A stretch of 64,000 nt of DNA, taken from the NCBI RefSeq assembly GCF_001908375.1, contig NZ_CP017241.1, positions 1,615,001-1,679,000 on the forward strand, given 5' to 3'. Below, one piece after another: positions 1 through 7,489 of the stretch. Source of the DNA: Rhizobium etli 8C-3. Its GTDB lineage: Bacteria; Pseudomonadota; Alphaproteobacteria; Rhizobiales; Rhizobiaceae. Each line of letters opens with the position of its first letter. Position 1 is the stretch's first letter. Under the pieces are notes generated by a model. It saw nothing but the letters and a program-made list of their open reading frames with translations. It searched no databases and was not told the origin of the DNA. The position numbers and the translations under genes are program-made.

Positions 1-2246
1 ATGGCCTCGATGGCGAGATGGAAGCGGTCGAGCTCGTTCAGTACCGTCATGTCGAACGGCGTCGTCGTCGTTCCTTCCTCGATGAAGCCGCGCACGTGGA
101 TGTTTTCGTGGTTCGTGCGTTTGTAGGTGAGCCGGTGGATGAGATAGGGATAGCCGTGATAGGCGAAGATTACCGGTTTGTCCCTTGTGAAGATGCGGTC
201 GAACTCGTCGTGCCCCAGCCCGTGCGGATGCTGCTCCTTGGCCTGCAGCGCCAGAAGGTCGACGACATTGACGACGCGCATTTTCAGATCTGGGATCAAG
301 TCGCGAAGGAGGCTGACGGCGGCAAGCGTTTCCATCGTCGGAACGTCGCCGGCGCAGGCCATGACCACGTCGGGTGCGATCGTGTTGTCCTCGTTGCTGG
401 CCCATTTCCAGATGCCGATGCCGGCCTTGCAGTGCTCGATCGCCTCATCCATCGGCAGATATTGCGGCTCCGGCTGCTTGCCAGCGACGATGACGTTGAC
501 GCGGTCGTACGTCTTCAGGCAATGGTCGCCGACCCAGAGCAGTGTGTTGGCATCCGGCGGCAGGTAGATGCGGACAGTATCGGCCTTCTTGTTGGCGACG
601 AGATCGACGAAGCCCGGATCTTGATGGGAAAAGCCGTTGTGATCCTGCCGCCAGACATGCGAGGTGAGCAGGTAGTTGAGGGAGGATATCGGCTTTCGCC
701 ACTCAAGTTCGCGGGTGACCTTCAGCCATTTGGCGTGCTGGTTGAACATCGAGTCGATGATGTGGATGAAAGCTTCGTAGCACGAGAACAGGCCATGCCG
801 GCCGGTCAGGAGGTAGCCTTCCAGCCAGCCCTGGCAAAGATGCTCGCTCAAGACCTCCATGACGCGGCCGTCGCGGGAAAGATGCAGGTCATAGGGCTCG
901 ATGTTCTCCATCCAGACGCGGTCCGTCGCCTCGAAGACGCTGCCGAGGCGGTTCGATTCCGTTTCGTCGGGGCCGAAGATGCGGAAATTCGCGTTCTTGG
1001 CGTTGAGCTTCAGCACATCGCGCAGGTACTGACCGAAAATCTCGGTCGACTGCACGGCCTGGCTGCCGCGGTCCTCGATACTGATCTCGTAGTCGTGGAT
1101 ATCGGGGACAGAGAGCTCCTTGCGCTGCAGGCCGCCATTGGCATGCGGATTGGCCCCCATCCGGCGGTTGCCCTCGGGCGCCAGCGCCTTCAGGTCGTCC
1201 TTCAGGCGTCCGTCCGCGTCGAACAGCTTTTCCGGCTCGTAACTGCGCATCCAGTCCTCGAGGATCTTCCGGTGGCCGTCGTCGCCGCGGCAGTTTGAGA
1301 CCGGCACCTGATGGGCGCGCCAGAAGCCCTCGACCTTCTTGCCGTCGACTTCCTTCGGCCCCGTCCAGCCTTTCGGGCTGCGCAGCACGATCATCGGCCA
1401 GCGCGGCAGGCCCGTGCTGCCTGCGCGCGCGGTCGCCTGGATGTCCCTGATCTGGTCGAACACGGCGTCGAAGGCGGCCGCCATCTTGCCGTGCATGTCG
1501 GCCGGCTCGTGTCCCTCGACGAAGAAGGGCTGGTAACCATATCCCCGAAAGAGATCGCGGAGGTCCTCGTTGCTGGCGCGGGCGAGAATCGCGGGATTGG
1601 CGATCTTGTAGCCGTTGAGATGCAGGATCGGCAGCACCGCGCCGTCGCGGGCAGGGTTCAGGAACTTGTTCGAATGCCAGCTGGCGGCAAGCGGGCCGGT
1701 CTCGGCTTCGCCGTCGCCAACGACACAGGCGACGATCAACTCGGGATTGTCGAATGCGGCGCCATAGGCGTGGACGAGGGCATAGCCGAGCTCGCCGCCT
1801 TCATGGATCGAGCCGGGCGTTTCTGGTGCTGCATGGCTTGGAATACCGCCGGGAAAGGAGAACTGACGGAAGAGCTTGCGCATGCCGTCCGCATCCTCGG
1901 AAACATCCGGATAGATCTCGCTATAGGTGCCTTCGAGATAGGTGTTTGCGACCATGCCCGGCCCGCCATGACCGGGTCCGCACATGTAGATGATGTCGAG
2001 GTCGCGGGCTCGGATCATCCGGTTGAGGTGCGCATAGATGAAGTTCAGTCCCGGCGTCGTGCCCCAGTGGCCAAGCAGGCGCGGCTTGATATGCTCGGGC
2101 TTCAGCGGTTGGCGCAAAAGCGGGTTGTCCAGGAGGTAGATCTGGCCGACGGAGAGATAGTTGGCGGCCCGCCAGTAGCGGTCGAGCAAGTCGACGTCGG
2201 GGCCGGAAAGCGTGGAAGGGGCAGTGTTCGAGGCGTGCTGTTCCAT
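1..2246 (-). CDS. xfp: Phosphoketolase (xylulose-5-P/fructose-6-P), partial at left edge
   Basis: Thiamine-diphosphate enzyme that splits xylulose-5-phosphate or fructose-6-phosphate with phosphate to give acetyl-phosphate plus glyceraldehyde-3-phosphate or erythrose-4-phosphate. The reading frame is open from an ATG at 2246 to the window edge, giving about 748 of the usual 790-820 residues, so only the C-terminus is missing. Family hallmarks near the N-terminus are [38 protein letters not shown] and [20 protein letters not shown]; near the edge it reads [20 protein letters not shown]. It lies just downstream of, and in the same direction as, a ruined acetate kinase gene, the enzyme that normally turns its acetyl-phosphate into acetate and ATP. 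An FNR/FixK-like site lies 62 bases before the start codon. Confidence 0.96.
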   Translation of the reverse strand, partial: MEQHASNTAPSTLSGPDVDLLDRYWRAANYLSVGQIYLLDNPLLRQPLKPEHIKPRLLGHWGTTPGLNFIYAHLNRMIRARDLDIIYMCGPGHGGPGMVANTYLEGTYSEIYPDVSEDADGMRKLFRQFSFPGGIPSHAAPETPGSIHEGGELGYALVHAYGAAFDNPELIVACVVGDGEAETGPLAASWHSNKFLNPARDGAVLPILHLNGYKIANPAILARASNEDLRDLFRGYGYQPFFVEGHEPADMHGKMAAAFDAVFDQIRDIQATARAGSTGLPRWPMIVLRSPKGWTGPKEVDGKKVEGFWRAHQVPVSNCRGDDGHRKILEDWMRSYEPEKLFDADGRLKDDLKALAPEGNRRMGANPHANGGLQRKELSVPDIHDYEISIEDRGSQAVQSTEIFGQYLRDVLKLNAKNANFRIFGPDETESNRLGSVFEATDRVWMENIEPYDLHLSRDGRVMEVLSEHLCQGWLEGYLLTGRHGLFSCYEAFIHIIDSMFNQHAKWLKVTRELEWRKPISSLNYLLTSHVWRQDHNGFSHQDPGFVDLVANKKADTVRIYLPPDANTLLWVGDHCLKTYDRVNVIVAGKQPEPQYLPMDEAIEHCKAGIGIWKWASNEDNTIAPDVVMACAGDVPTMETLAAVSLLRDLIPDLKMRVVNVVDLLALQAKEQHPHGLGHDEFDRIFTRDKPVIFAYHGYPYLIHRLTYKRTNHENIHVRGFIEEGTTTTPFDMTVLNELDRFHLAIEA

Positions 2247-2282
2247 GGATTTCACCTGTTCGAAACGTGGTCAGGTTCAACT

Positions 2283-2841
2283 CTATCGGCTTGGGCCGGG
2301 TCGTTTCTTGATCTGGATCAGCGCACGGAGAATAGCCAGCGCCTCCCCGGCGATAATCTGCTCCCCGTCCGTGCGGAGTGAGCGTGGCGATCCTGCTGGC
2401 CGGCGCGCTGGTGACCGTCATGTTGGCACTGTTCCTGCCGTCGTCGAGATGAAGATCCATCCAAAAGAGGTGAGAGGCGACGCAGCGCCCGGTCTCGGGC
2501 AGGTTTCACCGATGCGCAAAAAACGCTCGCGTCCAGGCCGCCGAACGCCACCGACGCGCGGCCGATCTCGCCGGCGATGCGGAAGCAAAAAAAGGTGATG
2601 GCAGTCGAGCCAGCAGGTGATCCGGCGTGCCTTTCATGACCTCGGCAAGCCGCTCGCCACCGTCGCCCGAAAAAGGGCGCTCGAAGCTGTCGTCGCCTAG
2701 CGAATGACGAAGGACGAGCGCGCTGTCTTCGAAGTCGATCGTTCCCTTGCCGATCGGCCGGGCGGCGCCTGTGCCGGCATCGAAGATCATCACTCTCGAT
2801 GATCCGGCATTGAAACTCAGGTGGACTGTCCCCGCATCCAT
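2283..2841 (-). pseudogene. ackA: Acetate kinase remnant with a large internal deletion and frameshifts
   Basis: Three pieces of one acetate kinase can be read in order on the minus strand, in different frames. From the ATG at 2841 comes the N-terminal phosphate-binding strand (VHLSFNAGSSRVMIFDAG) and about 70 residues. Then, after a jump, FRIAGEIGRASVAFGGLDA, which corresponds to the region before the family's TGGIGE motif. Then MDLHLDDGRNSANMTVT and, after another shift, LRTDGEQIIAGEALAIL, which is the C-terminal TDEE..IA segment, ending at a TAG at 2283-2285. Intact AckA is about 400 residues (1.2 kb); only about 560 bases remain, so roughly half the gene is gone, including the catalytic centre. 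Pairing of ackA with xfp is common in Rhizobiales. Confidence 0.85.
2308..2321 (-). promoter_or_regulatory. FNR/FixK-type box upstream of xfp
   Basis: The plus strand reads TTGATCTGGATCAG, one base from the perfect rhizobial anaerobox TTGAT-N4-ATCAA. Its centre is about 68 bases before the xfp ATG. A site at -41.5 would put the transcript start near 2273, leaving a leader of about 27 bases. It sits inside the decayed end of ackA, so it may be a promoter element of xfp or a chance match in old coding sequence. Confidence 0.45.
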
Positions 2842-2991
2842 GCTCGCATCTCCCCACCGAAGAGTGGCCGCAAGAACCGCCGCCGTTTTCGTGATCTAGG
2901 GCCTTTCACGCCCGCGTAAACCATGGCGGCTGCCGGAGTGCGAGACAACTGTGAACTGCCGTTGCGAGCCGGACAGCCGAGGCAAGAAGAA

Positions 2992-3007
2992 GCCCGCCGG
3001 AGCGGGC
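2992..3007 (-). terminator. Orphan Rho-independent-like terminator
   Basis: On the minus strand GCCCGC-TCCG-GCGGGC is followed by TTCTTCTT, a 6-bp GC stem with a tetraloop and a T-rich tail. No minus-strand gene now lies upstream of it (the next gene, at 3199, points the other way), so it may belong to a lost gene. The rest of the 2842-3198 gap holds no convincing gene. Confidence 0.4.
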
Positions 3008-3198
3008 CAAGGTTGGGAGGTCTTCCCGAGGGAACTGGAGTCACAGCCTGATGTTAGGCTACCGCGGGCCCAAATTGAAGTACGTTCGGCAAGTTTCAGC
3101 GAATTTGGAAAGCCACGCCTTGCCCGACTGTGGCATCGCGTTGCTGTTGCTGCTGCTTCGAAGTATCGTCTGGTGCTCATCCATGTCGAGGTTCGGCA

Positions 3199-3858
3199 AT
3201 GAAGCGCGGATGGATCTTCAGTTTGATTGCCGGCCTCGGCCTGTCGGCCGCAGCCGCACTTTACCTCATCAGCCCGTCGACTGTTTCGCCTGATCAGATC
3301 CGGGCCTCGGTCACCCAGGCGCCGGATCTGATCAACCGCGCCTGGGGACTCCCGGTCGCCGCCGCTTTCAAGTCGACAGTCACATGGCAATCGAACGGTT
3401 CGCGTTGTGGTCCGGCAAGCGTGGCGAACGTGCTCCGATCGATCGGCGAGGAGGAGACAACGGAAGCTGAAGTCCTCGACGGCACCGGAAAATGCTGGAC
3501 AGGCATCTGCATCATGGGCCTGACACTTGATGAGCTCGCCGAAGTCGCAAAGGCACAGACTACAAGAAGCGTTTCGGTCCTTCGCGACCTTACGAGCGAG
3601 GCGTTTCATGATCATATGAGGCGAGCCAACGATGCCGACCGCCGCTATATCATCAATTTCAGCCGTGAGAGGATTTTTGGCGCCGGCGTCGGCCACCATT
3701 CGCCAATCGGCGGCTATCTGGAAGCCGAGGACATGGTGTTCGTTCTCGATGTGAACGAGAACTTCAAGCCCTGGCTGATCGAGCGCGAGCGCCTTTTTTC
3801 TGCGATGGACACCATGGACGGCGACAGAAAGCGAGGTCTGTTGCTGATCGATGAATAG
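3199..3858 (+). CDS. Bacterial phytochelatin-synthase-like peptidase
   Basis: Papain-fold protein of the phytochelatin synthase family, 219 residues. Plant enzymes make metal-chelating phytochelatin from glutathione; short bacterial forms mostly cleave glutathione to gamma-Glu-Cys. An N-terminal hydrophobic helix (about residues 5-23) suggests export or membrane anchoring. The Cys-His-Asp triad can be seen: Cys70 in NGSRCGPASVANVL, His166 in GVGHHSPIGGY and Asp184 in MVFVLDVN. The ATG at 3199 is chosen because GAGG lies about 8 bases upstream and the hydrophobic helix follows at once; an in-frame start at 3130 would add 23 Cys-rich residues with no such support. It stands alone, between the ackA remnant and a small unknown gene. 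Confidence 0.85.
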   Translation: MKRGWIFSLIAGLGLSAAAALYLISPSTVSPDQIRASVTQAPDLINRAWGLPVAAAFKSTVTWQSNGSRCGPASVANVLRSIGEEETTEAEVLDGTGKCWTGICIMGLTLDELAEVAKAQTTRSVSVLRDLTSEAFHDHMRRANDADRRYIINFSRERIFGAGVGHHSPIGGYLEAEDMVFVLDVNENFKPWLIERERLFSAMDTMDGDRKRGLLLIDE

Positions 3859-3931
3859 CGTTTTCCAAGGCGTCATCATCTCGTCATCTTTAAGAGCGAG
3901 CGTTTGGCATGGACGAGCTTGAGAGGCTTCC

Positions 3932-4180
3932 GTGGATCACCGTCTCAACCACTACATAGAGATCACCAGCCGCATCAGATCGGGCAGGAGGTTCTGCGAG
4001 TTCATTGCATCCGGCGGAACGGTATGGGACCAGCCGGCCGGATCTCCATGGCGCAATGTGACGAGCGAGGTGATGGAGCGGGAGCGGCGGAACGTGGCGG
4101 AGCTGGAACGCATCAGGCTCAGACTCTATCCCGATCTGGCCGCCGAAGACGCGTCGCCGCCGCTCTACAACAGCCACTGA
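3932..4180 (+). CDS. Small hypothetical protein
   Basis: An 82-residue soluble, charged protein with no motif I recognise (starts MDHRLNHYIEITSRIRSG, ends PPLYNSH). The mix of Arg/Glu in an amphipathic stretch (EVMERERRNVAELERIRLRL) predicts a helix. No strong ribosome-binding site is visible, so it may be a small real gene or a lucky frame. The 230 bases after it, up to the convergent gene ending at 4412, hold nothing certain. Confidence 0.45.
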   Translation: MDHRLNHYIEITSRIRSGRRFCEFIASGGTVWDQPAGSPWRNVTSEVMERERRNVAELERIRLRLYPDLAAEDASPPLYNSH

Positions 4181-4411
4181 CAGGTATGGCATTTCGCCTT
4201 GGGACCGAAGGCGCAACGATCGGCCCGAGTGGCCGGGATCCAATCGAAGAGCAAAGTGAGACCGAAGCTTGGCGGAGCCTCAAGCCCCGCCTCCTGCGGA
4301 TGAGCGCTATGGGCGGCCGAAGGCGACGAGCGTCAGGGCAGGGAAGCGTCGCCAATAGGAGATATCATGGACCGTCTGTGGACAGTCCATGCGCCAGGCC
4401 ACAGCGAGTGG

Positions 4412-5053
4412 CTAGCGCTTGAAGGCAAGATGGATGGTGCCGCTAGGTGCCGCTTCTGCCTTAACTGTATAGCCGATTTCGAGGCCACGCATATCGTCCC
4501 AGAGGCGGATGCCACGTCCGAGTAAAATCGGAGTGATGGCGACGTGGAGGCGATCGACAAGTCCTGCCTTGAGGAAGTCGCGAACGACGGTAGGACCACC
4601 CCCAACCCGCACATCCTTGCCGCCCGCGACATCAACTGCTCGCTGCAACGCATCAGCAGGCGTGGTGCCAAGGAAATGAAAAGTCGTCCCACCGGCCATC
4701 ACTATGGAGGGCCTTGGCTTGTGGGTGAGGACGAAGACCGGAACCCGGAACGGTGGCTCATCGCCCCACCAGCCACGCCAGTTCGGATCGTCTGGAAAGT
4801 TGTGAAGCCCGAACATGCCAGCGCCCATTATCTCGGCACCCACGTTTTCGAAGTACTCCTTGGCGTAACTGTCATCGACGCCCATGGTCCCGGCCCCGCT
4901 GGTATCCTTGAGCACACGCTCACGGAACGTTCGGGTTGCGGCATATGCACCGACGAGACGCGGCCAGTCCTCGCCGAACGGGACTTCCGGAGTCTGATCC
5001 GTGGTTGTTGCGAAACCATCGAGCGAGATCATGAGATCGACACGAACTACCAC
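4412..5053 (-). CDS. Dihydrofolate-reductase-fold protein (RibD C-terminal family)
   Basis: 213 residues of the YyaP/YwjB type of the RibD C-terminal/DHFR-like superfamily, presumably an NADPH-dependent reductase of unknown substrate. Typical marks are the opening VRVDLMISLDGFATT, the nucleotide-binding KDVRVGGGPTVVRDFLKAGLVDRL and the ending ITPILLGRGIRLWDD. It is divergent from an ArsR regulator. The 148-base gap between them carries two matching palindromes, so both directions are probably repressed by that regulator. In other bacteria such genes often neighbour ArsR and AHSA1 proteins, as here. Confidence 0.88.
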   Translation of the reverse strand: MVVRVDLMISLDGFATTTDQTPEVPFGEDWPRLVGAYAATRTFRERVLKDTSGAGTMGVDDSYAKEYFENVGAEIMGAGMFGLHNFPDDPNWRGWWGDEPPFRVPVFVLTHKPRPSIVMAGGTTFHFLGTTPADALQRAVDVAGGKDVRVGGGPTVVRDFLKAGLVDRLHVAITPILLGRGIRLWDDMRGLEIGYTVKAEAAPSGTIHLAFKR

Positions 5054-5112
5054 TGTTGTTCTCCTTACGAGTGGTTGCAGCCTGGCGCCCCGATCTGCCG
5101 AGCACAGACACT

Positions 5113-5159
5113 AAGGCACTTGCCTTTGTATCAAAGCAAAATAGTAAGGCAAATGCCTT
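5113..5159. promoter_or_regulatory. Twin palindromic operators for the ArsR regulator
   Basis: Two near-identical dyads, AAGGCACTTGCCTT (5113-5126) and AAGGCAAATGCCTT (5146-5159), share the arms AAGGCA and TGCCTT. They start exactly 33 bases apart, about three helical turns, which would place two dimers on the same DNA face. They lie between divergent genes starting at 5053 and 5202. The ArsR-type protein next door is the natural ligand. Confidence 0.8.
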
Positions 5160-5201
5160 TCTATTATTGACCCTGGGCCCGAGGTGTCTTAACAAGCCAC
5201 G

Positions 5202-5537
5202 ATGCCCTACCACTCGACTCCTCTCGATCTCGCCTTTCACGCTCTCAGCGACCCAACCCGCCGCGCGGTGGTATCGCGGCTGGCTGCGGGCGAGGTGCCT
5301 GTCAGGGTGCTGGCTGAGCCTTTCGACATGACGCTGCCCTCCTTCGCTCAGCATCTCAAGGTGCTGGAAGACTGCGGGCTGATAGCAAGCGAGAAGCGCG
5401 GGCGCAGCCGCTGGTGCCGTTTGGTCCAGGCGCGCTTCGACGAGGCGGCGGACTGGATGGCGTCAGAGCGCCTCCGCTGGACCCAGAGGCTGGATCGCCT
5501 GGAAGTGTACCTGGACAAGACGCAAGAGGATGTTTGA
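5202..5537 (+). CDS. ArsR-family transcriptional regulator
   Basis: 111-residue winged-helix repressor. The N-terminus LDLAFHALSDPTRRAVVSRLAAGEVPVRVLAEPF and the recognition helix region LPSFAQHLKVLEDCGLI are typical of the ArsR subgroup that is coupled to AHSA1-domain proteins. No CxC or CVC metal site of ArsR/SmtB sensors is visible, so it probably senses something other than a thiophilic metal. The AHSA1 gene follows after 3 bases (co-transcribed). Autoregulation through the twin palindromes upstream is likely. Confidence 0.9.
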   Translation: MPYHSTPLDLAFHALSDPTRRAVVSRLAAGEVPVRVLAEPFDMTLPSFAQHLKVLEDCGLIASEKRGRSRWCRLVQARFDEAADWMASERLRWTQRLDRLEVYLDKTQEDV

Positions 5538-5540
5538 GAC

Positions 5541-6020
5541 ATGGCAGATCCGTTTCAGACCTGGTCGCTCGATCGCGAAATCGTGCTGGTCAAGTTGCTG
5601 AATCACCCGCGCGACAAGGTTTTTGCAGCTTGGATGGACCCGAAAGCGCTCGTCGAATGGTACGGTCCGGCAGGCCTGAAGATCGAAAGTCACGAGGCCG
5701 ATATCCGTGAGGGTGGGGTCTGGCGGTTCGACATGGTGGGAGTGTTCGAAGGCAAGGAGCAGCGCTTCCCGAACCTCATGCGCTTTCTGGAGATCGTGCC
5801 GAATGAGCGGATCGTCATGGACTATGGCACCCCTGACCCTGAGGACCCTGACCGCTTCCGAGTTACGGTGACCTTCGATGAGCAGGCCGACGGCAAGACG
5901 GTGCTGACCATGCGCCAACTCCATCCCACCCGCGAGCGGCGTCAGTTCGTCATCGGCTTCGGGGCGGTCGAATATGGCCTGCAGACTTTGGATGGCCTCG
6001 CAGCGTGGCTTGACGGTTGA
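5541..6020 (+). CDS. SRPBCC/AHSA1-domain protein
   Basis: 159-residue START-like ligand-binding fold of the activator-of-Hsp90-ATPase type. Typical features are the opening IVLVKLLNHPRDKVFAAWMDPKALVEWYGPAGLKI, the central GGVWRFDMVG and the late KTVLTMRQLHPT. Members bind small hydrophobic ligands and often form a unit with an ArsR repressor, as here, where it begins 3 bases after the regulator. The substrate cannot be read from the sequence. Confidence 0.9.
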   Translation: MADPFQTWSLDREIVLVKLLNHPRDKVFAAWMDPKALVEWYGPAGLKIESHEADIREGGVWRFDMVGVFEGKEQRFPNLMRFLEIVPNERIVMDYGTPDPEDPDRFRVTVTFDEQADGKTVLTMRQLHPTRERRQFVIGFGAVEYGLQTLDGLAAWLDG

Positions 6021-6074
6021 CCGTTGCTACTCTCCGCGCGACATTCGATTGCGCAGTACGGCAGGAGTGAAAAG

Positions 6075-6380
6075 ATGGGCGAACCGAACCGCTGGCGGCA
6101 TATGCGAAGCGCACCGAGGGACGGGAGTCGCATCCTCGTTACGATCCGTGCGTCCGAACAGGGGCCAGGTACCGTTGACCTCGCCTATTGGTCGAATGGC
6201 GATCAGTTCGGCGGAGATGCCTGGCGGTCTTCGGATTCCGCGCCCGGCCGGATTATCGAATATGCAGAGACGGAACTGAAGTGCTGGATGCCAATGCCTT
6301 CAGCCAATCTCGATCGGTTGTCATTGCCCTCCGCCTGGGAGGGCAATGACGAGCAGGAACTCGACGGGTCAGGAATTTGA
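6075..6380 (+). CDS. Hypothetical DUF551-like protein
   Basis: 101 residues from an ATG at 6075 with a good ribosome-binding site (GGAG 7-8 bases upstream). The pattern RHMRSAPRDGSRILVTIR then WMPMPSA resembles the short DUF551-like proteins (W..sAP.DG..I......W.PlP) that are frequent in rhizobia and phages; function unknown. The conserved part ends at WMPMP. The last 25 or so residues are partly encoded by a 13-bp perfect inverted repeat, suggesting that the original C-terminus has been replaced by or extended into a repeat. Confidence 0.6.
   Translation: MGEPNRWRHMRSAPRDGSRILVTIRASEQGPGTVDLAYWSNGDQFGGDAWRSSDSAPGRIIEYAETELKCWMPMPSANLDRLSLPSAWEGNDEQELDGSGI
6320..6350. repeat. Perfect 13-bp inverted repeat inside a gene's 3' end
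   Basis: Arms GTCATTGCCCTCC (6320-6332) and GGAGGGCAATGAC (6338-6350) with a 5-base loop make a very stable hairpin. It lies within the last codons of the small gene at 6075-6380. No T-run follows, so a Rho-independent terminator is unlikely. It could be a dispersed palindromic element that entered the gene end. Confidence 0.75.
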
Positions 6381-6589
6381 ACTGTCTGCGGCTATTCGCA
6401 TCGCGAAGATCCGAAACCTATCGGTTCTCGGTAGACGTCATGCTGCAAGAATTGACAAGTAGCATGACCGGTCTGGGCCGGCTGCGGGCATGATGCATCT
6501 GCTACACACGCGGGGTTCGGTGGATGACCGAACACCAAGGAAACGAAATGGCGCCGGGGAGTGCCAGGCTGTGTGAAATTTCCGCATTC

Positions 6590-6603
6590 TTGATTTGCGT
6601 CAA
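6590..6603 (+). promoter_or_regulatory. FNR/FixK-type anaerobox before the copper cluster
   Basis: TTGATTTGCGTCAA fits the FNR/FnrN/FixK consensus TTGA-N6-TCAA with the usual extra T and G next to the core. It ends 74 bases before the first copper-cluster gene at 6678, compatible with class II activation. It predicts micro-aerobic or anaerobic induction of the arm starting at 6678. The remaining sequence from 6381 to 6677 holds no gene I can support. Confidence 0.6.
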
Positions 6604-6677
6604 AGAAGGACGCAGCTGGCGAGTTCACTGTTGAATTGTCAACGTGGCGGCACAAACAGCCAGGCGAGGATCGTTCG

Positions 6678-6983
6678 ATGGCGAACACAATCCTGCATGC
6701 TCATTCCGAAAGATCTTCGGCGGGTCCGGCGCATGTCTCCGTTCCGGTACTAGGCGCCACGATCGCCGCCTTCGCTGCAATTTCGTTCCTGCTATGCATG
6801 CTGCTTGGCCTCGTCGCTCCCGAATGGGGCCAGCATACACCATGGCTGCAGTTCTATCTCGGTCTGACGGGCTTCGATCCTCGAAGCCTGGCCCTTGGCC
6901 TCCTTCAAAGCGTCATCTTCGGCGGCTATACAGGAGCATTGATCGCTGCGATCTTCAACTTCATCAGCCGGCGCTTCGGCTGA
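6678..6983 (+). CDS. DUF5676-type small membrane protein
   Basis: 101 residues with two hydrophobic segments (about 22-45, ATIAAFAAISFLLCMLLGLV, and about 72-95, LGLLQSVIFGGYTGALIAAI) and the ending NFISRRFG, the layout of DUF5676 membrane proteins, which are often found beside heavy-metal resistance genes. Function unknown. The start at 6678 has GCGAGGA 7-8 bases before it. It is the first gene of the plus-strand copper arm and lies 22 bases before the next gene. Confidence 0.75.
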   Translation: MANTILHAHSERSSAGPAHVSVPVLGATIAAFAAISFLLCMLLGLVAPEWGQHTPWLQFYLGLTGFDPRSLALGLLQSVIFGGYTGALIAAIFNFISRRFG

Positions 6984-7005
6984 GCAGGGGAACGGAGCCG
7001 CGCAT

Positions 7006-7380
7006 ATGGCCGCCGCCGACAGCCGCAGGTTCGCATTAGTGAACGCAGTGCTGACCTTCCTGGTCGCATTCGCGCTTCTCTTCGCGCCCGCGGCGCAGGC
7101 GATGCAGTGCCATGAACGTCCGGCCCACGGACACTCAGGGTTCGAGCATTCCTCTGTCGTGACAAAGGACGCCCACGCTTCACTTCTAGGCGGCCTTCAC
7201 ACTCCTGACCACAAAGGCTGCTGCACAGTCCAGTGCGGCTTCTGCATCGTCCTGACCGGCATGGTCAGGACACAAGCCCCCGCAACCACGGCTTCGTCCC
7301 TTCGCTTCGCATGGGGCGACCAGATCGGCAGCGGTCTGGCGCTTCCGCCGACGCTCGGTCCTCCTCGTCTTCCGGTCTGA
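7006..7380 (+). CDS. Cys/His-rich exported small protein (DUF2946-like)
   Basis: 124 residues: an N-terminal membrane/signal segment (LVNAVLTFLVAFALLFAPAA, ending AQA), then a region dense in possible copper ligands (CHERPAHGHSGFEH, then DHKGCCTVQCGFCIVL). This resembles the short DUF2946-like proteins found near copper resistance genes. It would face the periplasm and may bind or deliver Cu. A similar but distinct protein lies at 13937-14263, again directly before copper-binding proteins. Assignment is by architecture, not by a sure family match. Confidence 0.65.
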   Translation: MAAADSRRFALVNAVLTFLVAFALLFAPAAQAMQCHERPAHGHSGFEHSSVVTKDAHASLLGGLHTPDHKGCCTVQCGFCIVLTGMVRTQAPATTASSLRFAWGDQIGSGLALPPTLGPPRLPV

Positions 7381-7489
7381 GGATGCCGGAGGCCGCCTCG
7401 TCGCGGCATCCGGTTGCTTCGACGGGCTCCCTCCGGACGCCCACGACCAATGGTCGGGAAAGCCGACCCGGAAATCAGGACCAACTGCA

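Noticed and set aside
18..1298. A 426-codon open frame on the plus strand opposite xfp
   Set aside because: The minus strand here encodes conserved phosphoketolase throughout; the plus-strand frame has no motif and arises from high GC.
4367..4523. Short plus-strand frame MDRLWTVHAPGHSEWL with a good AGGAG site
   Set aside because: It runs antisense into the end of the DHFR-like gene, shows no family match, and contains an inverted repeat of its own first codons.
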